Positions 15,001 to 27,160 of a stretch of 64,000 nt of DNA are shown here, piece after piece. Positions within the stretch are counted from its first letter, which is position 1. Every line of letters starts with the position of its first letter. The position numbers were made by a program, and so were the translations under genes. Location of the stretch: contig BROE01000013.1 of the NCBI GenBank assembly GCA_036571765.1, positions 10,381,690 to 10,445,689 of the forward strand, written 5' to 3'. The stretch comes from Plecoglossus altivelis (Eukaryota; Chordata; Actinopteri; Osmeriformes; Plecoglossidae). The notes below the pieces were generated by a model. That model did no database searches. It was given only the letters and a program-made list of their open reading frames with translations, and was not told where the DNA came from.

Positions 15001-16446
15001 AAGCACACTAAAGTAAATCATGCGTTTCCTGTTAATATGGGACTATTCGACCCTCCCTCCCTCCTGCCCTACTCTCTGTCTGAAACCCAATCATAAACCA
15101 ACCATAAAGGAGCTTAGAACCAACACACTTCAGCTGAAATTTTATCATTGACTAAACAAAACTATATGATTATTTTCCCTTCTGACCAGATATATGAGTG
15201 ACTTATTCTGTGATAAAAGTCACATTGGCCCTCAAATACTTAATTGCAATACAAAAAGTATGGGGACAAAGTAAGATTGAAATTTCTGTGTGACTAAGCT
15301 AAGCTAAGCTAAGCTCACCACCAAACAAATTGCAGCAAGTCGACGTTAGAGTTGTGTTGTCACTTCAGCAAGCTACAATGCACTAAGTAGGTGGGTAGGA
15401 AAATTAATCTTTTGAGGTCAGTGTTGCTAGGCAAGACTAAGCTAAACTACTCTACCAGGTTTCTACATGTCAAAACAATTAGCAAGGTCGCAGCTGGAGG
15501 AAGCTTCAATGCATTGAATCGCATTAGGTGTATTGCTGTTTGTTTGTTTTGTTTTGTCAGACAGGGCTGGAGAAATGGCTGCAAGCTTGTTGAGTTGCTG
15601 AATTGCATCTCTGCTTTTGCCCAAACATGCCTCTCAATCCTATTACAACATGACAGAATGACCTGGATGGAAGACAGTAGTAGTAGTGTTTTCCATCCTT
15701 TTAACTATACTGCATAGTCTGCATTTCCATGCCACTTTGAGTTGTATTGGAGTAAGAGTTATATCCTAATCATTCGCCTGAGGCACTTAACATCAACAAT
15801 TGGTGGTAAATTTGAGTGTTCTGGGTAAAGGTGCTATATCTTTGAACTGACAGATGCTGAACAAGCAGGTGATTTTCTGCCAATGATACAAGCAGACATT
15901 TCAGCCAATGGTACCCCTGGTAGTTTTGATAGTAGTTGTACATCTTTTAACAGGTTAGTTAAAGCATAGCACTCAAGTGGAGGAGAGCTGGGATTTATAA
16001 CATCAGCCACACCGGGCTCTTAATGACAGTGGGTGGATGAAGAAATCAGTACCAACACATTGTCATCACAAAGACAACCACAGCCAGTAAAAAAGAATAG
16101 GCAGGGATTCACAAGGCCTTAGCAAACTGCACCACTGGCAGCTGCAGAGAGTCAAGGCCTTGCCAGGAACATGAGGAAAACATCCAAATCTCTTTGGCTG
16201 AGAGTGTTTATCCCACAACAATGCTCTCCAATATTTTCTGTGGAAGCAAAACCACCAAGCTTTCCTTGTTCTTGGCAAAGGCTGGCACTTTCAGGGGAAA
16301 AGGGGAAAAAGGTTTACCAGTGTTGATGAGGAACTGGCTTAACAACAATTGCTTGCAAATGTGTTTGTATCTTTTAAAGCTCATGGTCAACTCATGAAGG
16401 ACTGCTAGGGAAAGAACAACTACAACAACCATCCTCCCTACACTAA
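1..16446. other. Gene desert downstream of kif23, distal part
   Basis: I see no convincing exon, no conserved protein domain and no RNA gene. It holds scattered CA/GT microsatellites (for example 3720-3740, 3760-3778 and 11498-11516) and a poly-C run near 8153-8170. A short block at 9835-9885 resembles the CTTTATTGTCATTG motif of dispersed fish repeats. Non-repetitive AT-rich blocks that look like conserved non-coding elements occur near 1900-2090, 6270-6490 and 14100-14350. The longest open frame, 955-1560 on the plus strand (201 codons), has no recognisable domain. Confidence 0.7.
15294..15316 (+). repeat. CTAAG pentanucleotide repeat
   Basis: Four CTAAG units plus a partial one. Confidence 0.9.
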
Positions 16447-17031
16447 TATGTCAGGAGGTGCCAGACAGGAGGTGCCAGACAGGAGGTGTGCTAGACAGGA
16501 GGTGTGCCAGACAGGAGGTGTGCTAGACAGGAGGTGTGCCAGACAGGAGGTGTGCTAGACAGGAGGTGTCAGACAGGAGGTGTGCTAGACAGGAGGTGTG
16601 CTAGACAGGAGGTGTCAGGCAGGAGGTGTGTCAGACAGGTGTCAGACAGGAGGTGTGTCAGACAGGAGGTGTGTTAGACAGGAGGTGTCAGACAGGAGGC
16701 GTGCTAGACAGGAGGTGTGTCAGACAGGTGTCAGATAGGAGGTGTCAGACAGGAGGTGTCAGACAGGAGGTGTGCTAGACAGGAGGTGTGTCAGACAGGT
16801 GTCAGACAGGAGGTGTGTCAGACAAGAGGTGTCAGACAGGAGATGTCAGACAGGAGGTGTGCTAGACAGGAGGTGTGTCAGACAGGTGTCAGACAGGAGG
16901 TGTGTCAGACAGGAGGTGTCAGACAGGAGGTGTGCTAGACAGGAGGAGTGTCAGACAGGTGTCAGACAGGAGGTGTGTCAGACAGGAGGTGTCAGACAGG
17001 AGGTGTGCCAGACAGGAGGTGTGTTGCAACA
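16447..17031 (+). repeat. Minisatellite with higher-order structure (AGACAGGAGGTGT units)
   Basis: About 585 bp built from 11-bp and 16-bp variants around CAGACAGGAGGTGT. A distinctive short junction, TCAGACAGGTGTCAGA, recurs at about 16631, 16720, 16791, 16878 and 16951. Alternate copies are about 160 bp apart, which implies a higher-order repeat. The reading frames through it (Cys/Arg/Gln-rich) are repeat translations and not genes. Confidence 0.93.
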
Positions 17032-17460
17032 AATCGCTTCCGTATGCTTTAAAGCCGAACAAGCTAAGTGGCGTGGTGCTGAGATGACCATGGAACCTGC
17101 TTGCAAAACAAAGCCTGATTTGCACGTTTTCTCACTGTGTGCACACAAAGCTTCTATGTGTGGCTCAGGGCAAAGGCTTAATGTAATCTATTTACAATGT
17201 TTGTGCCGTAACAAAGAAACCTCTGCTTCATGTTAGCATTCTGAGTTCAGAATAAAATGTGACAAAGAATAGATGGAGGAGATACACTTTGTGGCCATTC
17301 ATGTCGTCCCCGTCTGCCCTTGTTCCATGTCAGCAGAGACGATAGTGTTTGATACGTTTATGTCCTCATGTCATACTACCCCCTGCTTACTGATAAACAT
17401 GGCAGAAGAGCATAAGACACAAACTCCCCTAAAATGCCAGCTCACTGAATGGCAGCACTC

Positions 17461-17800
17461 TAATTGCCAAAAGCTCATCTGCATTTCAATATCTCTCAGT
17501 ATTGGGCACATTAACTCTCAGGTTAGTCGTAGCTTTGACATATTGAAATGCAGTACGAAGGCTGCGCTCTGGGCGTCAGGCAGTGTGGGGCTAATGCATT
17601 TTGCTAATGTATTATTTAGAAAGTGGCCCCACTAATTGAGTTTTAATGTCAGCGGCCGCTCTCCGGCATGCATGTGACCGAGCAGAGGGAAAGTTTAGAT
17701 GCTGATAGATGATAGCGGGCCGCTTGCGGCGGCTGCAAAGGTCACGGACGATGCCGGCTGAGCGGCTGTGACCTCGGCTGATCTTAAAGGAAGCAGTTTT
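17461..17800. promoter_or_regulatory. Candidate conserved non-coding element with inverted repeats and CpG-rich patch
   Basis: A perfect 14-bp inverted repeat (CTGCATTTCAATAT at 17479-17492 and its complement at 17540-17553) is followed by a repeat-free TAAT-rich segment and then a CpG-dense patch at 17650-17790. The patch holds two inverted nuclear-receptor half-sites, AGGTCAC at 17739-17745 and GTGACCT at 17768-17774. CpG density here is far above its surroundings. Conservation is inferred from composition and not measured. Confidence 0.4.
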
Positions 17801-20259
17801 TTGCACCTTTGCCACTGGTCTTCATGGAAATGTATCACGTCACGGCTGGCTGTGTAGCTGTTGCTGAAATGCAGGTTTCAACACTCCTTCCTTGACATCA
17901 CTTAACTATTTAAGAGTTACATTTCCTGTCAAGTAAAAAAAAGAAGAAAAAAAGCGTTAAAAAGTATAATAGTTTAATTTGTGTTCTGCACATAAGCCTG
18001 CAACAGCCAGATGTTAAACTTCAAACTCTAATTACTGAACCAAAAGACAGCAAAAAGAAATGTAGACACAACAAAAGGCAATGAATTTTTATTGATTCAA
18101 GCTATTTTAAGTGTTACTTTGAATCTTTTCCTTAACTTACAACAAAAGTAATTCTTAGGTTAGTCTTCTCCAATAGACTTGGACTGGTGCTGCTCTGATT
18201 TAATATATATTTATTAATTATTAACAATATTAGTTATTATATTCATAGCAATATTGACTCACCCTACACGCAAGCTTGAAAGAACTAAGTCTTATGCAAG
18301 TTTAAATTTGAATATTTACTCTATATACTTTCAGCCATTTGCATTTTAAACGGTTAGATACTATGTGTTGCTGCTCTGTGGAACTCATTAGCCTTACACT
18401 TATTAGAATTATTTTGCAAGTCCACCCCACCTGTCGTCAAAGATAGAAGACACAGAGAAAGGCTCAAGACTTTATAAGAGTTGCTCACCCAAAGCGCAAG
18501 ATAAGGCAGAGCAATAATTTATTTCAAAAAATCCCAACCCACTAATTAACATTGTGAATTCAAGCAGAAAGTCAGTATTCCTGCCAGTTTAATTGCATTG
18601 ATGTGCGCACCCCAGTTTAACAGCTCAAATAGAGAGCTGCATTAGCTTCTATAAAGGCCGGTATTGCCTCACCCCTCTGGAACTTAGAAGTAGATTTTTT
18701 TTTTTAAAGCATAATCACGTTTTACCTGCACACATTTAATGATTTAATAGACTTGAATTAGTTTTCCACCCAAGGTAAATTATGAAGCACTGAATTAAAT
18801 TTGCTCCTGTGCTGATTGCTTATTTATAGAAATGTCTTGTGCTCTGCTGAGGGGTAATGTGATTATTGGCTGCACTGAATTAACAACATTAACCACATTT
18901 GGATATTTAGCTTAGACTTTAAAAGGGTCATGGAAACTGATTATACCCGGTCCCTCCCTCCCTCCCCCTAAAAGATCATTGGTTTGTCTTCCATCACTAA
19001 TACAAGCTCAGGTCGCAATCAGTCACTCATGAATAGTATAATTAGTACACAGGAGGCCAAAGCTTCACATAACAGAGTGCTTTTCTATGACAGGCAGACC
19101 CAAAATTAGATTTCAATCTCCCTATTTGACTCACTCATCCTCTCCATCACTCTCTCTCAGCCAAAGAGAACCCTATCCATCTCCCCTTGACAGGCTTCTT
19201 TAAATCTTAGGAGTTTTATAACACCTATAATGTACTCGGGGCCCCATCCACAGGGGCCTCCATGCTGCTGAGAGCAAGTGATTATATTGCAGTGCGGCTC
19301 ATCAAACACTACACAGTCAAAACCAGAGCACTCGATATCTCAGACAAGTGAGTTTAATGGCCGTCAGTCCTTGACCTTCTCCACAGGGCCTCCATGTTAG
19401 TCACTCCAGCAATTTTAAATAGAAATAGAGCCACAGGAGTGAATGAATAGGGTGATGGGGAAGGAGGGGGCATGGGGCACTAGATGGTTGGAGTGCTTGA
19501 GAGGAAAAACAAAAGGGCGTAAATATGGGAGGGACGTGGTCATGGAATAGATGAAAAAGGTAGAGAGATTTTGTTCCTCCCTCAGGCCTATCATCTATCT
19601 TTCTCTTACAACGTATTTGACAGTAGGTTGGAGGTATCCAGCAGAGGTGTGTTGTCTTGTGAATGTGTTTCTTAAACTGTGTCATGGTGTACTTGGTTAG
19701 AAGTGTTTGCGGGTACAGGAGTGTTGCCCTCCAACCCCAACCCCCCCCCCCTGCTGTGCTGACTCCTGGCTTGGTCGAAGACTCAGTCATGCATGCACAG
19801 CCCCACACTGAGGCTTTCCACATCAGAAGGCGTGGCTGTCGCTGGAGATTGGGCTCCAATGCTTGATCTGTGACAACGCGCCAGACTGAGGGGGCAGGTG
19901 AGAATAATCTATCAGATACTGTGATTTGTCGATTTGACGACACCGGTGTCACAACGACCAAATAGGATCCCTCAGAACACTGTGAAGGATATTAGATATT
20001 GGAGAAGTCATGAAGAAATGAGAACATAGGTTTTTGTGAATTTGTGGCCTTTACTCTTTTAAGTTCAAGACGTGTCATAAATGTAGTTTTATACTTAAAA
20101 GCCTGCTTGGTAAGTATTATACCTCTAACATTTATTTTCACATCCACTCTGATAGCTCGTTGTTTACCCACCGATCTGCTTACAATTCAGTATTTAGTTA
20201 CATCTTCCGCTGACCTCCAATTGTTCTCAGGACCACAACTTCACCTGTTAGTGAGTCTA

Positions 20260-20420
20260 TCAACAATTGCAATTATGGGGATTGATTGAGCTCATCCCTC
20301 TAGTTCCAGTGCTTGCATCTAAACCATTCAGTTCTGTAAATGGAGCAATTAACATAATTGACTGTACAAGCCCCATTAACATAACCCGCACGATTAGATT
20401 AATTCCCATAATGTAAAAGC
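20260..20420. promoter_or_regulatory. Candidate conserved non-coding element, TAAT-rich
   Basis: Contains repeated homeodomain-like cores (CAATTAACATAATTG, CATTAACATAA, AGATTAATTCC) within 160 bp, with no simple repeat. Function is inferred from motif density alone. Confidence 0.3.
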
Positions 20421-22559
20421 TCATGTACCTCCATTGTTCTCCATTTCCCAATCCAATGCCACTTCCCTGAAGGTTCCCATAGTGTCTTGTTATGTGGGTG
20501 ATTTAGATGGGTCGAAGGTGTTATTGGAGCAGAGAAACGGCCATGTGACAGCAAAGGTAAGCTGCATGAGAAACAGAACAGGAAGCGGTTAGAGGTAGAG
20601 CATATTCCTGTATTATAAAACTTAGATATGCTATGATTTGCATACGGTTCTCTTCTGGTTAGGAGGCAAGCTGAAGCAGAGTACCACACACATAGTCACT
20701 TTGTATCCATATGAGATGTTGCCATAGGGGCAGTTGGGCAAGTGCCACACAGGTCTGGTGTTTGTTCAGTCTGTTGACCTTAAAGAGGTCCTGCTAGCTG
20801 GGGACTATGGCATTAGGAAACCTCCCCTTTAACTTTGCAGTTGGACACAAAACGTGTTCTATTACAAACACAACACACTCCGTCTGTACGTCTTGCCCAC
20901 CCATGATGGCGGTGCGGTAGTCCTGGGTCTTGAAATAGCTCGCGCTGACATAGAAAGCAGCTGTGTTCTGCTGTCCAGTTGTTATTCTGTGGAGTGTTGG
21001 GATCTCTTCTCAGTGGTCTGGGCCTGTCCAATCTAATCAGGAATGAAATGCATTCCTCACCCCCTTAAGGGAGCTAGCCAAACTCCTAAAGGATCACACT
21101 GCCTTCTAAAACTGCTGGCCAAGGTTGTGAGGTAGGGACATCACTTACATTTTTTTTTAACAACTCACAAAACCGCAGTAGCAAATTATATAATGCGTTA
21201 CTTGGCGGTGGGAGAATTATAACCCCTTTTCAGTCTGTGTAGAAGCAAGCTGCAGAACACAGCTGCTTTGAGTTTGCGTTGTATCCATCTGTAGTGAGAG
21301 TACTCAGAACACCCTGAACAAAAAGGTACAGTGCTTAACGTATACTGTATTACAACACAATCCCATACGTCCTCCTACAGTATAAAAAATAAATAAATAC
21401 TGGTTCACGGTCAGCAGTACCCACGAATACACTCAAGAATTATTTTTTATCCAGAAGGCCTTTAAGTGATCTTAAATCTTAAATCAAGAGACAAATTTTG
21501 CTTGAAAAGAAAAAAATATTGGGTCAATATTTTCAGGGAAGCTAGCCCTATTTGAAAAGGAAGGGTGTCTCCTCTAACACATACATACCTATTCCCACAT
21601 ACACACACACACACATACATACACATACCTCTTCCTAACACAAACACACACAGTGATCTTCTCCTACTGCAGAGTATTTGGCCAGTGTATCTGAGGGATC
21701 AATGTTGCTCCCCTGTTGCTGGACCGGTCAACACACTTGTTTAGTTTTCCCATGCCCACCAAAAATTCTGACATTTTCCCTCACTGAAAGGATCCATGTG
21801 TGTATGGTTTAGACATGAGGGAAAAAGGAAAAATATCAACAAGTTGTCATTTACATCAGAACAAAAACAAACAAACCCAAGTGAAAAGAGCTGCTAAGTA
21901 GCCTGGGGCTTTTTAAAACCAGGAATCCATCTTATGTGGCTTGAGGCAACCCACCAGCCAAATCTAATATGGATTTATATACAAAGAAAGTGCCTAGTTT
22001 AACATAATGCATATTTAATCATGCGTGGACCCTGTAAAGCAATTTTGCTTGAGTAATTGAAAGCAGACTTTGTTTAGAGCCCCCCCTCCCACACACACAC
22101 ACACATCCACACAAAAAAGGCATCTAAATTGTTGACCCAAAGGAGCTTGAAAATCTCATGCAGGATTAAATGTTTACACTGCTGGTGTATACTTTGGTAA
22201 ATGAGGTTTGAATGCTGTGCTTGTATCAGTGCTAACACCACTGATCCTGTCAGGGAGAGAACACACACACACACAGAAAAACAGGTGAGCACACACAATA
22301 CACAAACACACACCTTCACCTGTCGAAGGGTGCCCTGTCTGTCAAACCTGGGATTTCCTACATGGTCTATGCCTTTTTCAAGCAACAGGATTGTGTAAAA
22401 CATTCCGCCCTATGTAAATTCACGTCACCCATGTCCTTCTGAACAATAAGTCTGGGATTATTACTGAAAGTCTCAGATGATCAGAAAGTTAATCAATTCA
22501 GTTATGCAGTTATGTTGCAAGACGTGAGTGAGTGGAAGTGGTGTGAGGGTGGGGACGGC

Positions 22560-22760
22560 TAAGAGGATTTAAGGGCCGGTAAGTGTTCACTTGTGCAAAA
22601 TAAAACAGGTTATCAGGTTTATTTGGCGATTTCTGGCACCCATTAATAAATCGGCTTAACCGCAGCCTTACAGCTTCACCCGTCCCGCAAATCTCTGTGC
22701 TGTAATAACACGCACCGACGAGCACAGATTAATTTAATAACTCTTTAATATTCTCTGTAA
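22560..22760. promoter_or_regulatory. Candidate conserved non-coding element
   Basis: Repeat-free block with GATA-like GTTATCAGG, a RUNX-like AACCGCA and several TTAAT cores between microsatellite-bearing flanks. Confidence 0.3.
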
Positions 22761-25700
22761 AGAGGAAGGGGAGGGTGGGTGTGCACGAGTTGCGTCCGAA
22801 AGCATATGGAGTGACTTCCTGCAGAATAGAGTATGCTATGATGACAGATTGAATATTACATAATAATGTCATTTATATTCTATTCAGATACAAGTAGAGC
22901 GCACAGACTTGGAAGTCAGGGAGTGAGAATGAGGGAGAGAGAGGATTTGTATGAGACCAAATGTGAGAAGAGACAGAGGTCTGTTTGAAAACAGAGACTG
23001 GAGCAGCATATATTGTGCTGCACTTAGGCAGAGTCTGAGACTGGGCCAAAATAGAGCTGGATTTATACCTTTCAGTCTGAGATGTTGGGTAGGTTCTTTC
23101 ACGATAGAAAAACTAACTTTACCAAACAAAACAAATCTTCATCGTAGTCATTTTCACAGTGTACAACGCATGAAGGCCATGCTATCTGCTGGATTCACCC
23201 CTTACAATTAAAATCTCAAGCTTTCTCACTGGTCTTTTCTGGTGAGCTACCAACCACTGCTCCCACACCACAGACACATTACAGAAAACAAAGACCTGGT
23301 CTGCATGTCAACATAATTGACTCAATTATGGTTCACATTACTAGTAGGTTAGAATGTTAGCCGAAATAACCTGCAATTAACCGAGTCATAGGCTCAGTCT
23401 GACGTATTCTCTCACACAGACACAAACAAATGCAACACCCACATGCAAACACACTCATCCTTCAAAGGGTGGAGTGGGAGTGTTTAAAAAAAAACAACAA
23501 AAAAACAATTTAACTGCAATGTCACAAGAATTTGTTCCATTTGCCTCTTCACTGCAGTAAAGGTCTCCATCTGTGTTCTCTCTGAGTGACAGTGGAGGCA
23601 AAAGGGATGAGACCAGCGAGAGCAACTGACAACACTGACATCCTATGGCTGCTACTGAGATCACAGGCTAGACAGCCAGTAGATAATGAAGAGACAGTGA
23701 AGCTGAGTGCATGTGTGAAGTACTGGGTCAGGGGATGAGGAAATCATGAAAATGATTGACTGAACAAACTTGCCAAAATGTTTTTATATACTAAACATGC
23801 TCACTTTGCCAATTTGTTAGGTAGAACCATCTCATAGAAGGCGAGTGTGTGTGTGGGGGAGCTGGAACAGAGACATCATACAGGGCAGGTTTTCGGACAT
23901 TTGAATATGCGTGAGATAGTAAACCAGCCCAGGGTTTGTCCTTGTGTGTGTCCTCAGAGGACATGTGTTTAAAAGGGGAAGTTGAACAACTGGGACTAAA
24001 GACTTGTTTGTGTAGCACATAGTGGATGATTTGTGCAGCAAGATTAAACGCTAAGGTCAATGTTGTACCTATAAAAGCACTCCACAAAGAGTGGCGTTAC
24101 AGTTGTTATTAATGTGTGTGTTTAAACTAGGTACACACACTCTTACATTATGTGTGTGTGTTTGTTTGAGGGGGGGGGACCCTTTTAGCTGGGTCAACAG
24201 AAAGCCTGACTAAGGCAAAACAGGTTTGAAGCAAGTGGCCTGTCCTAAGCGTTTCAGTGCTTGCTAGAAGTTCGGCATTTACCTCTGGCGCCATGTGAAA
24301 GATTGGAAAGGTCAAATAGTGGAAGACTTTGAATGATCACAAGTCCCACTCACATATTTGTACATCAACAAACACATGCACAGACTCCAAAACACACTCT
24401 GTATTGACCTTGAGGCCCTGACTTCAAGTCACACATTGTGACAAAGATGTGCTTGTCACATGACAGACTACCATTCATACAGACAGGAGTTCATCAAATG
24501 TTCATGTATTTTTATGGTTTTTCTTCCCCTTGTCTTAACATTAACATAAGTATTTGATGCAGGATAGAAGTAATAATGTTGACTTTTCTAACCTGTCTTG
24601 GATGGATGCAGTGCACCAACTAGTGTACTACATATTTGAACATCTGTAATTTGCTATACTCAAACACACATTTACTGAATCATAGAAGCCATTTTTCTAA
24701 ATGTTTCACCACGAGTGGCTATTCAAACATATTGGCGTGGATCTGACCCATATCATTCCAATTCAAAATGTGTTCATAGGACAACACACAGACATCTACA
24801 AACAGGACAGCTAGAAACACGACAAATGATAATCTAACATGATCAACATACAGGATAGTCAGCACTGAAAAGGACATAAACCGTTTCAGTGCCAAGAGAG
24901 TAATAGCTACGAAACCTTGGGAAACACTTACACCTTACATAGAATGTGTTTGTGTGTGAGTGCGTGCGTGTGAGTAGGTACAGCAAGGTGCTATAAAAAC
25001 AAGACACTCCAACAGTGAACTCCCATGACATCTCCCACTCACGGTTTTGAACAAAGAAAGATCTGAAAAGGCTTTAGGCATAGGGGCAGTTCCTTCCATG
25101 CTCCTCCAATCCTGTTTGGATGACATGGCACTTGCTCTTTGCACTGTGAACATGTTGTAGCGTCTGTTACATGGTTGATCTTGTATTTATTGTGTAAGGT
25201 TTTTATCTTTATGATCTATTTACCTTCAGGACACACTGTAAAAACATTTAATAGAATAATGAAGATATGGACATTGACAGCGCGGAACTTGGATTAGCCT
25301 CAACCTTTTGGCTTCAAAGAAAAACCGAGATTTTTATCAAACCTATAACTTTCATCATGGGTTCTAAAACCTTCTTTGTTTAAAAAAAATATTATTTAAT
25401 ATTGGTGCGTCTGCTTGCTTTTGTGTGTGTACACAAGAGATTCTTTGTAGTTAGCCATTGTTAAGGACGTTTACACAGGGTCAACAAGGATGAAGATCTG
25501 GGGAACAATGAACACAGGAGGAAAGTCAACTTCAGAGAAGCATTGTTTACCTTTTAGACGAAAGGGGAAGGAGAGAAGGAGAGACTGTGTTGCTAAATGG
25601 AAATGCTGCAGAACACACAGAACACAGTGCTTCTGTAACAATCACAGTGCTGATCTGAAAGGACTGAAAGACAGATTTTTCTAGGAACTGAAATAAACCC

Positions 25701-26749
25701 CAACATGAGAAGAGGTAGCTTTCTATACCTCATATATTCTGCTTAAGGCTTGAAGCTTTTGAACTTCCGATATTTATGACACATACAGATAGCACTGGCA
25801 GAAGCTTCTTTAAGGTTAAATTGGTGCTAATTTACTGACATTAGAAGGTAGGTCTGTGCAAGAAGAACAACTCATAAAAGCTTTTCTGAACTGAATATTT
25901 GTTTTCTCAGACACATGCACACAAACTAAAGTGGAAATACATACATAAATAACACACCAAACATGGCGGACACACCCAGACCTCTTGTTATTCGGTTCCG
26001 GGCCCGCCGTAAGACGATATGATGGCGGCTTTGATACACTGTTCCCATGCAAACACCAGGTACAAGGAGGATAAGAGGGTATTTAAGCGGCCATTAGCAA
26101 GTGTTTGAGTAAAAGGAGCCATTTAGAAAGACCAGAGCCATGTGATATTTGCTCCAGCAGTCCTTAAAGGCTGCCTGGTTAAACAGCGCAAGGGTCAATA
26201 TTTTTACAGGCAGGCCTGGAAACACTGGACTGTTAGAGCTGGAAGACAACTGACAGCTGTGCCCCATCGCACCTCTCTGACCCCTCCTCTGGCTGAAGCC
26301 TGTTCAAACCAGGCCAACTAGAAGTTAGGTTGGAAATCTGGAATGGGTCATATAAAAATACTTAGTGTAATAATGTTTAACATCTTATTTGCAGTATAGC
26401 AGTAGGGATCCTTTATTTCCTACAATCATACACATCATCTCAGCTGTAAAGGCGACCAGGCAGCATGATGAGGTGATATCCAGCAGGCACTGGTAGTAGC
26501 AGGTAATATTAAGGAGAACAGGGATTTGAGACATGCAGTACAAGGCATACTTTGTAGTCTCATGCAGTACCCAGACAACAGGGCTAGTGCTAGTCACGCT
26601 AAAGCCTGTAAATGAACAAGAGTAGAGATCATAATGTGAAAGCCCCTACAGCACGGTTTAGGTCCATCTGACAGTTTTCTATTTTATCATTCTATTTGTA
26701 AAACGCCAGACTAGCTGTAGATATAAACAAAAACAACATGTTTCCAAAG

Positions 26750-27160
26750 GAAGTTTATTTATGAACCTTTGCGCAGCAGTGCAAAGCCCTTAGTTAGAAG
26801 CTTTGTTTGTGATCGTGGCCCCTGCTGAATTTATTGCACAGAGCTTTTTAAAAGCTGAATATGAAGGCCATGACAGGGAGAATTTGATCAGCCATTCTTC
26901 GCTCCAGCGAGGAAATTATATTCCAAAGTCGATGTGCTAAGTGCACATCGCCTATTAACTTTCATTTCCCTCCCGCTTCATCTAATGCAAAGTGATAATG
27001 CTGCAGTTTAGGGCAGGGGAAGACAATGACAGGGTCCCAGCCAAGCAGAAGAGCAATTCAGCATTGCTTTGACCTCGCTATCATGGCTGCCCAAGCATTC
27101 ACTGTGAAATAAATCCAGTCAAGCAGCAGAGGAACCTGGGAAATGTGGTCTGTCCAAAAG
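26750..27160. promoter_or_regulatory. Candidate conserved non-coding element
   Basis: A repeat-free stretch with an 8-bp hairpin palindrome (CGATGTGC and its complement around TAAGT, 26930-26950), an octamer-like ATGCAAAG and GATAA-type sites. It is composed evenly and free of microsatellites, unlike its flanks. Enhancer function is inferred only. Confidence 0.35.

Noticed and set aside
16447..17031. CRISPR-like array
   Set aside because: The units are contiguous tandem repeats without unique spacers, and the DNA is from a vertebrate.
19401..19961. 186-codon minus-strand frame
   Set aside because: It has no recognisable domain, runs through a poly-C stretch and has no splice or promoter context; likely chance.
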